From assembly GCA_004551865.1 (NCBI GenBank), contig SFPR01000041.1:1-16250 (forward strand): DNA of 16,250 nucleotides, in the 5' to 3' direction. The position numbers were made by a program, and so were the translations under genes. Origin of the DNA: Bacteroidales bacterium. Its GTDB lineage: Bacteria > Bacteroidota > Bacteroidia > Bacteroidales > P3. Position 1 is the stretch's first letter; each line of letters starts with the position of its first letter. Shown piece by piece: positions 1 through 6,795 of this stretch. The notes under the pieces are model-generated. The model saw only the letters and a program-made list of their open reading frames with translations, was not told the DNA's origin and did no database searches.

Positions 1-864
1 AATGCTCTTTTGGAAGAAAAAATCCGCATACTTCAACAAAAAGAAATCCTTTTTGCCGAAAAGGAACAGGTGTATAAGGAAGCTATAAGCACCTCCAACA
101 TCGATAAAGCTAAGATTGAGGGTTTGGTGGAGGCAAAAAATGCAAGTATAGAGGGCAAAGACAAAGAAATATCTTTGCTTCAAAAGAGCATAAACGAGAA
201 AGAAACTCACATTTCGACCAAAGATGCACAGCTAAGGCAAATATCGGAAGAGCGAGACAGATATTTCAATATGTCGGACACCCTGAGAGAACAGCTCAAA
301 GCCGCACAGATTGTCATAATGCAACGTGAGGAAGAACTCAAATACACAAGAAAACGAGCCGAAGAGGCAGAAGAAAAAGTCCTAACGGCAACCAACCGTA
401 AGAAAAAGGTGAGAGTAATTCAGGGATTGGCAATGCACTTTGCTCCGATGCCCGACTGGGTTATTCGTCCGAGGTTTAATAGCAACAAAGAGTATGTTAA
501 TATCATAGAGAACGCCAATGCAGGAGCGGTAGATTTCGATTTGGTTGTCGGAGCGTCCGTCATGTTGTTCGATTTGACCAAGCCAAACCAGAGGTTTACC
601 CAAGATTTGGGTATTTATGTGGGCTTTGGAGGCAACAATCTGTTCAAAAATTTCTATTTGGGACCATCTTACAAATTTCTTGACTTCTTTCACTTGTCCG
701 CAGGGGTGAAAATGGCTCATTATACGGTGCTTGCCGACGGCTATGAGGCAGGAGACGAGCTTCCGCCGGGCTGGGCAATCCCCACATCGAAGAAATGGAT
801 TGTTACTCCCTATATTTCACTCTCGTTTGATCTCGACTTTATTTCATACATAGGCAAAAAATAA
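1..864 (+). CDS. Coiled-coil protein with beta-barrel-like C-terminal domain (5' partial)
   Basis: The reading frame is open from the first base (Asn-Ala-Leu precede the TTG at position 10), so the gene very probably starts upstream of the window and its N-terminus, including any signal peptide, is missing. About the first 125 visible residues are charged and heptad-like (many Glu, Lys, Gln, Arg), as expected of a long coiled coil. After a basic KKKVR stretch, the last 145 or so residues change character: alternating hydrophobic and polar strands with aromatic residues and glycines, such as LGIYVGFGG, FYLGPSYKF and WIVTPYISLSFDLDF, ending in the aromatic-rich manner of outer-membrane beta-barrels. 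The stop lies 7 bp before mtaD, suggesting one transcript. I do not recognise the family. A small outer-membrane barrel carrying a coiled coil is inferred from composition only; a soluble beta-sandwich is an alternative. Confidence 0.75.
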   Translation, partial: NALLEEKIRILQQKEILFAEKEQVYKEAISTSNIDKAKIEGLVEAKNASIEGKDKEISLLQKSINEKETHISTKDAQLRQISEERDRYFNMSDTLREQLKAAQIVIMQREEELKYTRKRAEEAEEKVLTATNRKKKVRVIQGLAMHFAPMPDWVIRPRFNSNKEYVNIIENANAGAVDFDLVVGASVMLFDLTKPNQRFTQDLGIYVGFGGNNLFKNFYLGPSYKFLDFFHLSAGVKMAHYTVLADGYEAGDELPPGWAIPTSKKWIVTPYISLSFDLDFISYIGKK

Positions 865-871
865 AATCAAA

Positions 872-2107
872 ATGGCAAAAACACTCATACACAACGCACG
901 TTTGGAAAACAGAAAGGTAGATTTGTTGATTTCAAACGGTATTATAGAGCAAATTTCGCCCGAAATAGTTGCTCCCGAAGCCGAAGTTTTTGAAGCAGAA
1001 GGCTTGGCTGTCATGCCGGCTTTTTACAATATGCACACCCATGCGGCAATGACGCTGATGAGAAGCTGGTGTGAAGACCTTCCCTTGTTTGATTGGCTCA
1101 ACAATATATGGAAAAGAGAAGCCGAATTGACAGCCGAAGACATCTATCACGGCACTCGTCTTGCCATATTGGAGATGATAAAGAGCGGAACGGTATTTTT
1201 TGCTGATATGTATTGGCATAGTTCTGCCGTTGTGGCGGCTGCCGAGAGCATGAAGATAAGAGCAAACGTGGGAATGACCATTGTAGATACTCTTTCGGAA
1301 AAAGCCCTCGAACAAGACTTTGACCTTGCAAAGCAATACCCAAAGAACGAACAATCACTTGTCAGCATAGGCATCGCACCTCACGCAATTTACACATGTG
1401 GAGCAGATTTGTATCGCAGATGCTTTGAATTTGCAAGAGAAAACGATATCCTATTTCACACACATCTTGCAGAAACTCAAAAAGAAGTTGAAGATTGTTT
1501 GAAAAACAACGGAAAAAGACCTGTGGAATACCTTAACGATTTGGGTGTTCTTGACAACAAGACTTTGGCAGCCCATTGTGTTCATCTGTCTTTGGAAGAA
1601 GCTCAAATCCTTTCCGAAACTCAAACCACCATTGTTCACAATCCTTGTTCCAACATGAAACTTGCCTCGGGTGTGTTCAACTCCTTGCAAGCTCAAAATT
1701 GCGGTTGTAATATTGCATTGGGAACCGACGGCACTTCTTCCAACAACAATCTTTCGATGATTGAGGAAATGAAGTTCGCATCTCTGCTTGCAAAATCCCA
1801 TTACGGTAACCCTCAGGCAGGAAAAGCCTCAGAGATAATGCAATGGGCTACACGGAACGGAGCAAAAGCCATGGGGTTGAATGCAGGAGAAGTAAAAGAA
1901 GGTAAACTTGCCGACTTAATTTTTGTCAATCTTGATAACGAAAGATTGTTACCCGATAATGACCTTGTTTCGAGCATGGTTTATTCTGCTGATTCGAGAT
2001 GTATCGACAGCGTAATGTGCAATGGCAATTTTTTGATGAAAAGAGGGTATATCGAAGCCGAACAAGAGATTATTGAAGAGGTCCGCCGATATAACAAACA
2101 CAAATAA
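872..2107 (+). CDS. mtaD: 5'-methylthioadenosine/S-adenosylhomocysteine deaminase (amidohydrolase)
   Basis: This cytosolic zinc amidohydrolase of the MtaD/TM0936 group removes the 6-amino group of methylthioadenosine and S-adenosylhomocysteine (in some members also adenosine or 5'-deoxyadenosine), feeding purine and sulfur salvage. At 411 residues it has normal family length. Visible metal ligands are H55 and H57 (MHTH), H198 (FHTHLAET) and D286 (LGTDG). Probable substrate residues are H171 (APHAIYTC), E201 and H235 (AAHCVHLS), all at the spacing seen in the characterised Thermotoga enzyme. HNPCSNMKLASG and the Asn-rich stretch after GTDG are also typical. The ATG at 872 starts just after the upstream stop, and the next gene begins 12 bp after this one, so it looks like the middle gene of an operon. 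Related chlorohydrolase/guanine-deaminase-like amidohydrolases are the main alternative; substrate preference cannot be read from sequence. Confidence 0.9.
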   Translation: MAKTLIHNARLENRKVDLLISNGIIEQISPEIVAPEAEVFEAEGLAVMPAFYNMHTHAAMTLMRSWCEDLPLFDWLNNIWKREAELTAEDIYHGTRLAILEMIKSGTVFFADMYWHSSAVVAAAESMKIRANVGMTIVDTLSEKALEQDFDLAKQYPKNEQSLVSIGIAPHAIYTCGADLYRRCFEFARENDILFHTHLAETQKEVEDCLKNNGKRPVEYLNDLGVLDNKTLAAHCVHLSLEEAQILSETQTTIVHNPCSNMKLASGVFNSLQAQNCGCNIALGTDGTSSNNNLSMIEEMKFASLLAKSHYGNPQAGKASEIMQWATRNGAKAMGLNAGEVKEGKLADLIFVNLDNERLLPDNDLVSSMVYSADSRCIDSVMCNGNFLMKRGYIEAEQEIIEEVRRYNKHK

Positions 2108-2119
2108 CATCAGACTATT

Positions 2120-2875
2120 ATGAACATTCGTAACATTCTTTGCTTTATTTGTTCTCTTTTTTTGACCCTTGGCGTAAATGCTCAGGGCAAAAACAGCGTC
2201 AAATGGGTGAGAGTGGAGGGCGGAGAGTTCCTTATGGGGTGCAGTTCTGCCGACAAGGATTGCTATCCCGACGAAGCGGAACACAAGGTCTATGTTTCGA
2301 CTTTTGAAATTGCCGCTTGCGAAGTTACAGTTGAGCAATATATGTACTTTTGTGAGCAGACGGGACGACAAAAACCCAAAGAGCCGCCCTTTGGCTGGCA
2401 ATCGCAACACCCGATTGTCAATGTAACATGGCAAGATGCCGCCGACTATGCACAATGGGCGGGATGCAGACTGCCGACCGAAGCAGAGTGGGAATATGCC
2501 GCCAAGGGAGGAAAGCAAAGCAAAGGATACAAATATTCGGGCAGCAACAATCCGTTGGAAGTCGGCTGGTGCTTTGAAAATTCTGCCGCAAGCACACACC
2601 CTGTTGGCGAAAAGCTGCCGAATGAACTCGGAATATATGACATGAGCGGCAATGTATGGGAATGGTGCAGCGATAATTACGACATATATTACTATAAGGA
2701 AAGTCCGAAAAGCAATCCCAAAGGACCGGCATCGGGTTTGGGTAAATGCAATCGTGGAGGCTGCTTTAACTTTGACGCAAAGGTTATGCTGACTACCCAT
2801 AGGAGAGGTTGTTCAGAGGATAGTAAGGGAACGGGAACAGGTTTCCGTCTTGCAAGAGACGTAAAACGCAAGTAG
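2120..2875 (+). CDS. Secreted SUMF1/FGE-sulfatase-fold protein, probably non-catalytic
   Basis: A signal peptide (hydrophobic residues 5-18, probable cleavage after VNA at about 21) is followed by one formylglycine-generating-enzyme fold. Visible landmarks are GGEFLMG (34-40), EVTVEQYMYF (68-77), HPIVNVTWQDAADYAQW (97-113), CRLPTEAEWEYAAKGG (116-131), GNVWEWCSD (177-185), RGGCF (212-216) and GTGFRLA (239-245). In true aerobic FGEs two catalytic cysteines five residues apart follow the RGGS motif. Here that region has no such pair, and the usual Ser of RGGS is Cys215. Formylglycine formation is therefore unlikely, and a structural, binding or GldK-like envelope role is more plausible. The protein, 251 residues, has a single domain. 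It lies 12 bp behind mtaD and a terminator follows, so it is the last gene of the transcript. No sulfatase gene is visible nearby. Confidence 0.88.
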   Translation: MNIRNILCFICSLFLTLGVNAQGKNSVKWVRVEGGEFLMGCSSADKDCYPDEAEHKVYVSTFEIAACEVTVEQYMYFCEQTGRQKPKEPPFGWQSQHPIVNVTWQDAADYAQWAGCRLPTEAEWEYAAKGGKQSKGYKYSGSNNPLEVGWCFENSAASTHPVGEKLPNELGIYDMSGNVWEWCSDNYDIYYYKESPKSNPKGPASGLGKCNRGGCFNFDAKVMLTTHRRGCSEDSKGTGTGFRLARDVKRK

Positions 2876-2929
2876 AACTCTCAATCCGTCATCTTAATTT
2901 CAAGTTTGTTTGTTGTAAATCTCGGTTTG

Positions 2930-2958
2930 ACAGAATCAAATTCTGTTTTCGTTTTTTT
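2930..2958 (+). terminator. Rho-independent terminator of the mtaD/SUMF1 operon
   Basis: On the plus strand, ACAGAAT (2930-2936) pairs with ATTCTGT (2940-2946) around a three-base CAA loop. It is followed by a T-rich tract (TTTTCG then seven T, to 2958). The stem is AT-rich and only 7 bp, but the position 55 bp after the SUMF1 stop and the long T tract fit an intrinsic terminator. Confidence 0.6.
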
Positions 2959-2969
2959 CAATCTCCCAA

Positions 2970-3003
2970 AACAAAAACGCCCCTGCAAAACTTGCAGGAG
3001 CGT
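2970..3003 (-). terminator. Rho-independent terminator of yebC
   Basis: Read on the minus strand, ACGC pairs with GCGT (3000-3003 with 2977-2980), then comes one A/C mismatch, then CCTGCAA/TTGCAGG (2982-2988 with 2992-2998) closing a three-base loop. The minus-strand continuation is TTTTTGTTTT. The stem is GC-rich and lies 25 bp after the yebC stop codon. It does not have a good T tract in the plus direction, so it serves the minus-strand gene. Confidence 0.8.
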
Positions 3004-3028
3004 ATTAACCAAAACATTTTTCAGCTTA

Positions 3029-3739
3029 TTATTTCATGTTGGTAAAGACGTTCACCACGTCGTCGTCATCTTCCAAACGATTGACCAACTTCTCGACATC
3101 TTCTTGTTGTTCGGGTGTTAGTTCTTTCAAATCGTTGGGTATGCGTTCAAAACCGAAGGATTTTATCTCAAAATCGTGATCTTCCAAATATTTTTGGATA
3201 GGTCCGAATGCAGAGAACTCGGCATAGATGAATATTTCGTCTCCATCAACAAAGCATTCATCGACTCCGAAATCTATAAGCTCCAATTCCAACTCCTCCA
3301 TGTCGATTCCTTCTTTCATTGCGACCTTAAAGTTGCACTTTCTCTCAAACAAGAAATCCAACATACCCGATGTGCCGAGTGAACCATTGCCTCGGTTGAA
3401 TGCAGCTCTCACATTGGCAACCGTTCTGGTCGGGTTGTCGGTTGCAGTCTCCACAAGAACGGCAATTCCGTGCGGTCCGTAACCCTCATACACCACTTCC
3501 TTATAGTCAGCCGTATCTTTGGAAATCGCTCTCTTGATTGCCCTGTCCACATTGTCCTTGGGCATATTCTCATTCCTCGCAGTCTGAATAAGAAGTCTCA
3601 ATCGGGGGTTGGCACTCGGGTCTGCACCACCTGCTTTCACCGCAATCTCGATTTCTTTTCCCAATCGGGTAAATGTTCTTGCCATATTACCCCAGCGTTT
3701 CAACTTTCTTGCTTTTCTATATTCAAATGCTCTTCCCAT
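3029..3739 (-). CDS. yebC: YebC/PmpR-family translation factor or transcriptional regulator
   Basis: This 236-residue protein matches the family in length and motifs. It has an N-terminal MGRAFEYRKARKLKRW region, FTRLGKEIEIAVKAGGADP (23-41), ARNENMPKDNVDRAI (54-68), YEGYGPHGIAVLVETATDNPTRT (84-106, the family signature) and GSLGTSGMLDFLF (119-131). Members are three-domain proteins, historically described as DNA-binding regulators and more recently linked to relief of ribosome stalling at proline-rich stretches. The acidic C-terminus (RLEDDDDVVNVFTNM) is usual. The frame stays open upstream to 3868, but the conserved protein starts at the ATG at 3739. The upstream extension would run across the predicted -7 box and has no family similarity. 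It is divergent from the gene at 3934 and convergent with the mtaD operon, and appears monocistronic. Confidence 0.95.
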   Translation of the reverse strand: MGRAFEYRKARKLKRWGNMARTFTRLGKEIEIAVKAGGADPSANPRLRLLIQTARNENMPKDNVDRAIKRAISKDTADYKEVVYEGYGPHGIAVLVETATDNPTRTVANVRAAFNRGNGSLGTSGMLDFLFERKCNFKVAMKEGIDMEELELELIDFGVDECFVDGDEIFIYAEFSAFGPIQKYLEDHDFEIKSFGFERIPNDLKELTPEQQEDVEKLVNRLEDDDDVVNVFTNMK

Positions 3740-3790
3740 TATTTGATGTTTTAACTTGTCAAAATTTATTCTTGTTGCTTTTTTGAGTCG

Positions 3791-3824
3791 CAAAATTACA
3801 AATTTTCGGTCGGTTTTTTGCCAA
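3791..3824 (-). promoter_or_regulatory. Possible Bacteroidota promoter for yebC
   Basis: The minus strand contains TAATTTTG (3798 down to 3791), a full match to the Bacteroidota -7 box TAnnTTTG, 52 bp upstream of the yebC start. The nearest -33 TTG lies at 3824-3822, 23 bp upstream, which is longer than the usual 19-21 bp. The same extended box (TAATTTTGCG) recurs ahead of the trmH-like gene. Confidence 0.4.
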
Positions 3825-3845
3825 AATACCCCAAAAACCTGCAAT

Positions 3846-3878
3846 GAAACGGCGTTTTGTTTTGTCAAATGCCGAAAA
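3846..3878. repeat. Degenerate pair of the 13-bp palindromic repeat
   Basis: GAAACGGCGTTTT (3846-3858) is a good copy of the core found at 6107-6183 and 9575-9650. CAAATGCCGAAAA (3866-3878) is a degenerate second copy 20 bp further on. CGGCGTTT can pair with AAATGCCG around a nine-base loop. The pair overlaps the -33 element and spacer of the plus-strand promoter of the 3934 gene. Confidence 0.6.
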
Positions 3879-3891
3879 AGGACTACTTTTG
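3861..3891 (+). promoter_or_regulatory. Bacteroidota-type promoter for the 3934-6077 genes
   Basis: TTTG at 3861-3864, exactly 19 bp, then TACTTTTG at 3884-3891: a full match to the Bacteroidota housekeeping (sigma-ABfr) consensus TTTG-N19-TAnnTTTG. Transcription would begin near 3898, leaving a leader of about 35 nt before the ATG at 3934. Confidence 0.75.
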
Positions 3892-3933
3892 CAGGGTGAA
3901 TAACATTTGTAACAAGTAGTTTAAGGAAATAGT

Positions 3934-4827
3934 ATGAAGAGAAGGTTGTTTATAGTTTTGATTTGTTTTGTTTTAATGAGTTTCGGCTTTGAGCTTTCGG
4001 CTCAGGAGGGTACTCATTCTTTGACAAGAGAAAATATAAGCATGGTTGTGCCTAACGATTGGCTCGCAATCAGAACAGGAAAGAAGTTTGGTGATTTTGG
4101 GTTGAAAATTCAGAAGCAAAATAGTGTGGCTTTTGTGGAAGTAAACTGCATAAGACGAAAAACAGACCCTGTTTCAAAAGCAACAACCTTGGCTTCGGAA
4201 CGCAGCAACAAAGAAACATTCGCATATATGCAGATTGATGCGGTCCAAGATGCCAAGTTGGACAAGAAAAACGCCAAACACCTTGTCTATACCAACGCTT
4301 ATTTGACCGACACTTACCGAGGCGGCATTTATGCCTTGGTCGATAACGGATATACTTACACGATTGAGTATTACGGAGCGGACACTCCTGCGGGCAGAAA
4401 GGAGATTGAACAAATCCTTTCTTCAATCAAAATAGAAAAACCTTTGGCTCAGGACAATATTGTCAAGATTGAACAAGACTTTGTGCCGAGTGATTGGAAA
4501 GAAGCTCCGATTGAGCAAACAGAGCAGCCGACAGAAGAAAATGTTTCTGCCAAAGAAAAGAAGTCAAAGAGCGAGAAGGTAAATCTTACCAAAGAAGAAA
4601 AGAAACAACTCAAAGAACAAAAGAAGCGTCTCAAAGAAGAAACTAAAAAGGTAGAGAAAAAGAAAAAAGAGTTGGAGAAGAAAAAGAAAGAATTGGACAA
4701 AAAACAAAAGCAAGAACAAAAAGAAAAACAAAAAGCCGAGCAAAGACGCAAAAAAGCCATGAAGGCAAAGAAAGATGATAGTGAGTTGAAAGAGCTTTTG
4801 GAGCAGAACAACCAACAAAACAAATAA
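3934..4827 (+). CDS. Exported protein with Lys/Glu-rich coiled-coil tail
   Basis: An N-terminal signal peptide (MKRR, hydrophobic 5-19, probable cleavage after SAQ at about 24) precedes a mixed domain of about 145 residues. That domain runs from about 28 to 167 and includes ISMVVPNDWLAIRTG (35-49) and YTYTIEYYGADTPAGRKEIEQILSSIK (140-166). The pattern of an early V-P-x-x-W motif and a late tyrosine strand followed by a helix with an SI ending resembles PsbP/DUF1795-like folds. That resemblance is by eye and not certain. Residues 205-297 are highly charged and repetitive, with runs such as KKVEKKKKELEKKKKELDKK, predicting a long positively charged helix or coiled coil. I do not recognise the family. 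It is probably periplasmic; the tail could bind peptidoglycan, membrane or nucleic acid, which is a guess. The next gene begins 38 bp later, probably in the same transcript. Confidence 0.8.
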   Translation: MKRRLFIVLICFVLMSFGFELSAQEGTHSLTRENISMVVPNDWLAIRTGKKFGDFGLKIQKQNSVAFVEVNCIRRKTDPVSKATTLASERSNKETFAYMQIDAVQDAKLDKKNAKHLVYTNAYLTDTYRGGIYALVDNGYTYTIEYYGADTPAGRKEIEQILSSIKIEKPLAQDNIVKIEQDFVPSDWKEAPIEQTEQPTEENVSAKEKKSKSEKVNLTKEEKKQLKEQKKRLKEETKKVEKKKKELEKKKKELDKKQKQEQKEKQKAEQRRKKAMKAKKDDSELKELLEQNNQQNK

Positions 4828-4865
4828 TCATTTCTCTTTTTTTTTGATTTTAGGGCAGATAGACG

Positions 4866-6077
4866 ATGAAACGATTTGCAATTTTGTCCTTTCTGATTGT
4901 CTTTGTGTCTGTTTTGCCTGCCAAGTCTCAATTTTGTTTCTCCGATTGTGAGACTTGTTTTGCCGATACAGCAATCCAAAGTCATAGTTTGCTTTTTCAC
5001 ATTGATGACAAATCCTTTTTTGTAGATAATGAGTACAAAGGAGAGAAGACTTACGGCTATTCTCTTCCCGGATTTAGGCTTACACCCTCATTGTTCTATG
5101 CTTTGAACGAGAAAATATCGCTTGAAGCAGGTGTCAGTATGCTTCGTTACCATGGTGCAAACCGCTATCCTTGCGTCATCTACTCGTATTTTCCTGCATG
5201 GCAGGCATATCAGTTCCTTTCGGGCGTTCATTTGATACCTTATTTCAGAGCTTTGTGGAATATTTCTCCCGCAATACACTTCTCGTTTGGCAACATAGAT
5301 AACCAAAACTCGCACCTGTTGCCCGAACCGCTCTACAACGTCGAGCATACCTTCTCTTCAGACCCCGAAGCAGGCGTTCAATTTCGATTAAACAAGCCAC
5401 ACCAATATTTAGATGCATGGCTGAATTGGCAGAGCTTTGTATTTGCCAATGACATTCACCAAGAGACTTTCACACTCGGAGTAAATTGGCAGACAAAACT
5501 CGACATCGTCAAAGAAAAATTTCGATTGCTTGTTCCCCTCAGCCTTATTGTCCAGCACCTTGGAGGAGAAAATCTTAGCGGAGACTTTTCTGTCTGCACA
5601 TGGTCAAACATTGCTGCAGGAATGCGGTTAGATTACAAACATAATCGTTTAATCAGTTCAATCGGAGCAGACTATCTGTATTACAATCAGGCGGGAGAAT
5701 CGGACATCATGCCTTTTGAGAATGGTTGGGCGGTATATCCCTACATAGAGTTGGCATATCAAAAGCTCAAAGTCAAGTTTGCATACTATGACAGCGAAGA
5801 TTTTGTGAGCCTTTTGGGCAGTCCTCACTTTTGCAACTTCTCTACAAATACCCCTGACTTGGTTTTTGACCGTTCAAACCAATTTTACGTTCGGGCAACG
5901 TATAGTTACGACATTTACAACGGCTGTTCATTCGATGCCTACTTCCAACTGTTCAGACAAAACCACCTTACGGGCGACCGACCCGGCTTCGACAAGGTGA
6001 TAAGGGACGGATTTACCTCATTTTCTTTCGGAATTATCCTCAATATAAACCACTCTATTTTACTGAAACACTTTTAG
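4866..6077 (+). CDS. Predicted outer-membrane beta-barrel protein, unknown function
   Basis: This 403-residue protein has a signal peptide (MKRF, hydrophobic core 5-17, probable cleavage after AKS at about 21). The remainder is rich in aromatic residues and alternating strands, for example LTPSLFYALNEKISLEAGVSM, HLIPYFRALWNISPAIHFSFG, YLDAWLNWQSFVF, IELAYQKLKVKFAYY and FTSFSFGIILNINHSI near the C-terminus. That is the look of a 12- to 16-stranded outer-membrane barrel. The mature N-terminus carries three clustered cysteines (FCFSDCETCF), which may form a disulfide; there is no lipobox at the cleavage site. I do not recognise the family and assign no substrate. It follows the 3934 gene after 38 bp and ends just before a long palindromic array, convergent with the flavin reductase gene. 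Confidence 0.8.
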   Translation: MKRFAILSFLIVFVSVLPAKSQFCFSDCETCFADTAIQSHSLLFHIDDKSFFVDNEYKGEKTYGYSLPGFRLTPSLFYALNEKISLEAGVSMLRYHGANRYPCVIYSYFPAWQAYQFLSGVHLIPYFRALWNISPAIHFSFGNIDNQNSHLLPEPLYNVEHTFSSDPEAGVQFRLNKPHQYLDAWLNWQSFVFANDIHQETFTLGVNWQTKLDIVKEKFRLLVPLSLIVQHLGGENLSGDFSVCTWSNIAAGMRLDYKHNRLISSIGADYLYYNQAGESDIMPFENGWAVYPYIELAYQKLKVKFAYYDSEDFVSLLGSPHFCNFSTNTPDLVFDRSNQFYVRATYSYDIYNGCSFDAYFQLFRQNHLTGDRPGFDKVIRDGFTSFSFGIILNINHSILLKHF

Positions 6078-6101
6078 AAACAAGCCCTTCACCAACCCCT
6101 T

Positions 6102-6188
6102 AAAATAAAACGCCGTTTTATTTCGCCAAAACGCCGTTTCAGCAAAATAAAACGGCGTTTTGATTGAACCAAAACGGCGTTTTATTTT
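6102..6188. repeat. Four-core palindromic array forming a long two-stage hairpin
   Basis: Four 13-bp cores (AAAACGCCGTTTT at 6107, AAAACGCCGTTTC at 6128, AAAACGGCGTTTT at 6149 and 6171) are separated by unrelated 8, 8 and 9 bp. The order is C-centred, C-centred, G-centred, G-centred, so the whole is an inverted repeat. 6102-6119 pairs perfectly with 6171-6188 (18 bp), and 6127-6139 pairs with 6150-6162 (13 bp) around a 10-nt loop. It lies between the convergent genes ending at 6077 and 6196. With A-rich left and T-rich right flanks it could act as a bidirectional terminator or RNA 3'-end stabiliser. Related arrays are at 9575-9650, 3846-3878 and 11045-11057. Confidence 0.9.
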
Positions 6189-6195
6189 GTGTAAA

Positions 6196-6786
6196 TCAAT
6201 CCTTTTTGCGAACAGCTCTTTTTTTCTTCTGAACAGAGAAGCCGAAAAAGCCCAATCGTTTGCCCAAAGAATAGTATTTTCCGTGCGAATAGGCAAGCAA
6301 ACCTGCTTTTTCGAGGTCGAAAAGACCACTATGCTCATCTATATACTCGCTATCGGCAAGCACACCGACCACTTTTGCCATGAACATATCGTGAGAGCCG
6401 AGTTCTCTGACCTCCACAACTTCGCATTCGACACATAGCGGACTTTCTTCGATATAAGGAGCCTTTACATCGGGAGCTTGAATAGGTGTAAGACCCGTTT
6501 GCTCAAATTTGTTGAAGTCCCTACCCGAGCGAACGCCGCACCAATCGGTTGCACGGCACATCTGTTCGGTTGTAATGTTGATTACAAAATGTCTTGTTCT
6601 TGAAATAATGGAGTGGGAGAGGCGTGTCTTTCTAAGGGAAACGTAACACATTGGCGGCTCTGTGCAGAGCGTTCCCGTCCAAGCGACGGTTGTTGCATTA
6701 TATTCCTCCTTTGTTTCGCCGCAAGATACAATTACCGCCGGCAAAGGGTAAATCATAGTCCCCGGTTTGAACTTTACTTTACTCAT
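6196..6786 (-). CDS. Flavin reductase-family protein (FMN-binding split barrel)
   Basis: This 196-residue protein belongs to the DIM6/NTAB-like flavin reductase family. Visible landmarks are PLPAVIVSC (14-22), YNATTVAWTGTLCTEPPM (29-46), VSLRKTRLSHSII (49-61), NITTEQMCRATDWCGVRSGRDFNKF (70-94), GLTP (98-101) and the C-terminal YSHGKYYSLGKRLGFFGFSV (166-185) common in anaerobe members. Such proteins bind FMN and act in NAD(P)H-dependent flavin reduction or as small redox carriers; the physiological partner is unknown here. The tail (KKKRAVRKKD) is very basic. It is the last gene of the minus-strand operon, 9 bp behind coaD, and is followed within 10 bp by the palindromic array, which probably marks the transcript end. 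Confidence 0.9.
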   Translation of the reverse strand: MSKVKFKPGTMIYPLPAVIVSCGETKEEYNATTVAWTGTLCTEPPMCYVSLRKTRLSHSIISRTRHFVINITTEQMCRATDWCGVRSGRDFNKFEQTGLTPIQAPDVKAPYIEESPLCVECEVVEVRELGSHDMFMAKVVGVLADSEYIDEHSGLFDLEKAGLLAYSHGKYYSLGKRLGFFGFSVQKKKRAVRKKD

Positions 6787-6795
6787 GACAAAAAA

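Noticed and set aside
10..12. TTG at position 10 as the true start of the first gene
   Set aside because: The frame is open to the left edge of the window and the coiled coil begins immediately, so the gene most likely starts upstream.
1949..2800. 283-codon open frame on the minus strand opposite mtaD and the SUMF1-fold gene
   Set aside because: It spans the junction of two well-supported plus-strand genes, has no family motif and no promoter.
3740..3868. Upstream extension of yebC to a start at 3868
   Set aside because: YebC proteins start at the MGRAFEYRKA motif. The extension runs through the predicted promoter and repeat and adds 43 residues with no family similarity.
6060..6438. Overlapping frames on both strands through the intergenic palindromic array (for example minus-strand K-T-P-F / E-T-A-F peptides)
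   Set aside because: They arise because the core lacks stops in all frames. They overlap the ends of the barrel and flavin reductase genes and have no start signals or homology. The 7-residue peptide similarity to the tex insertion is due to shared repeat DNA.
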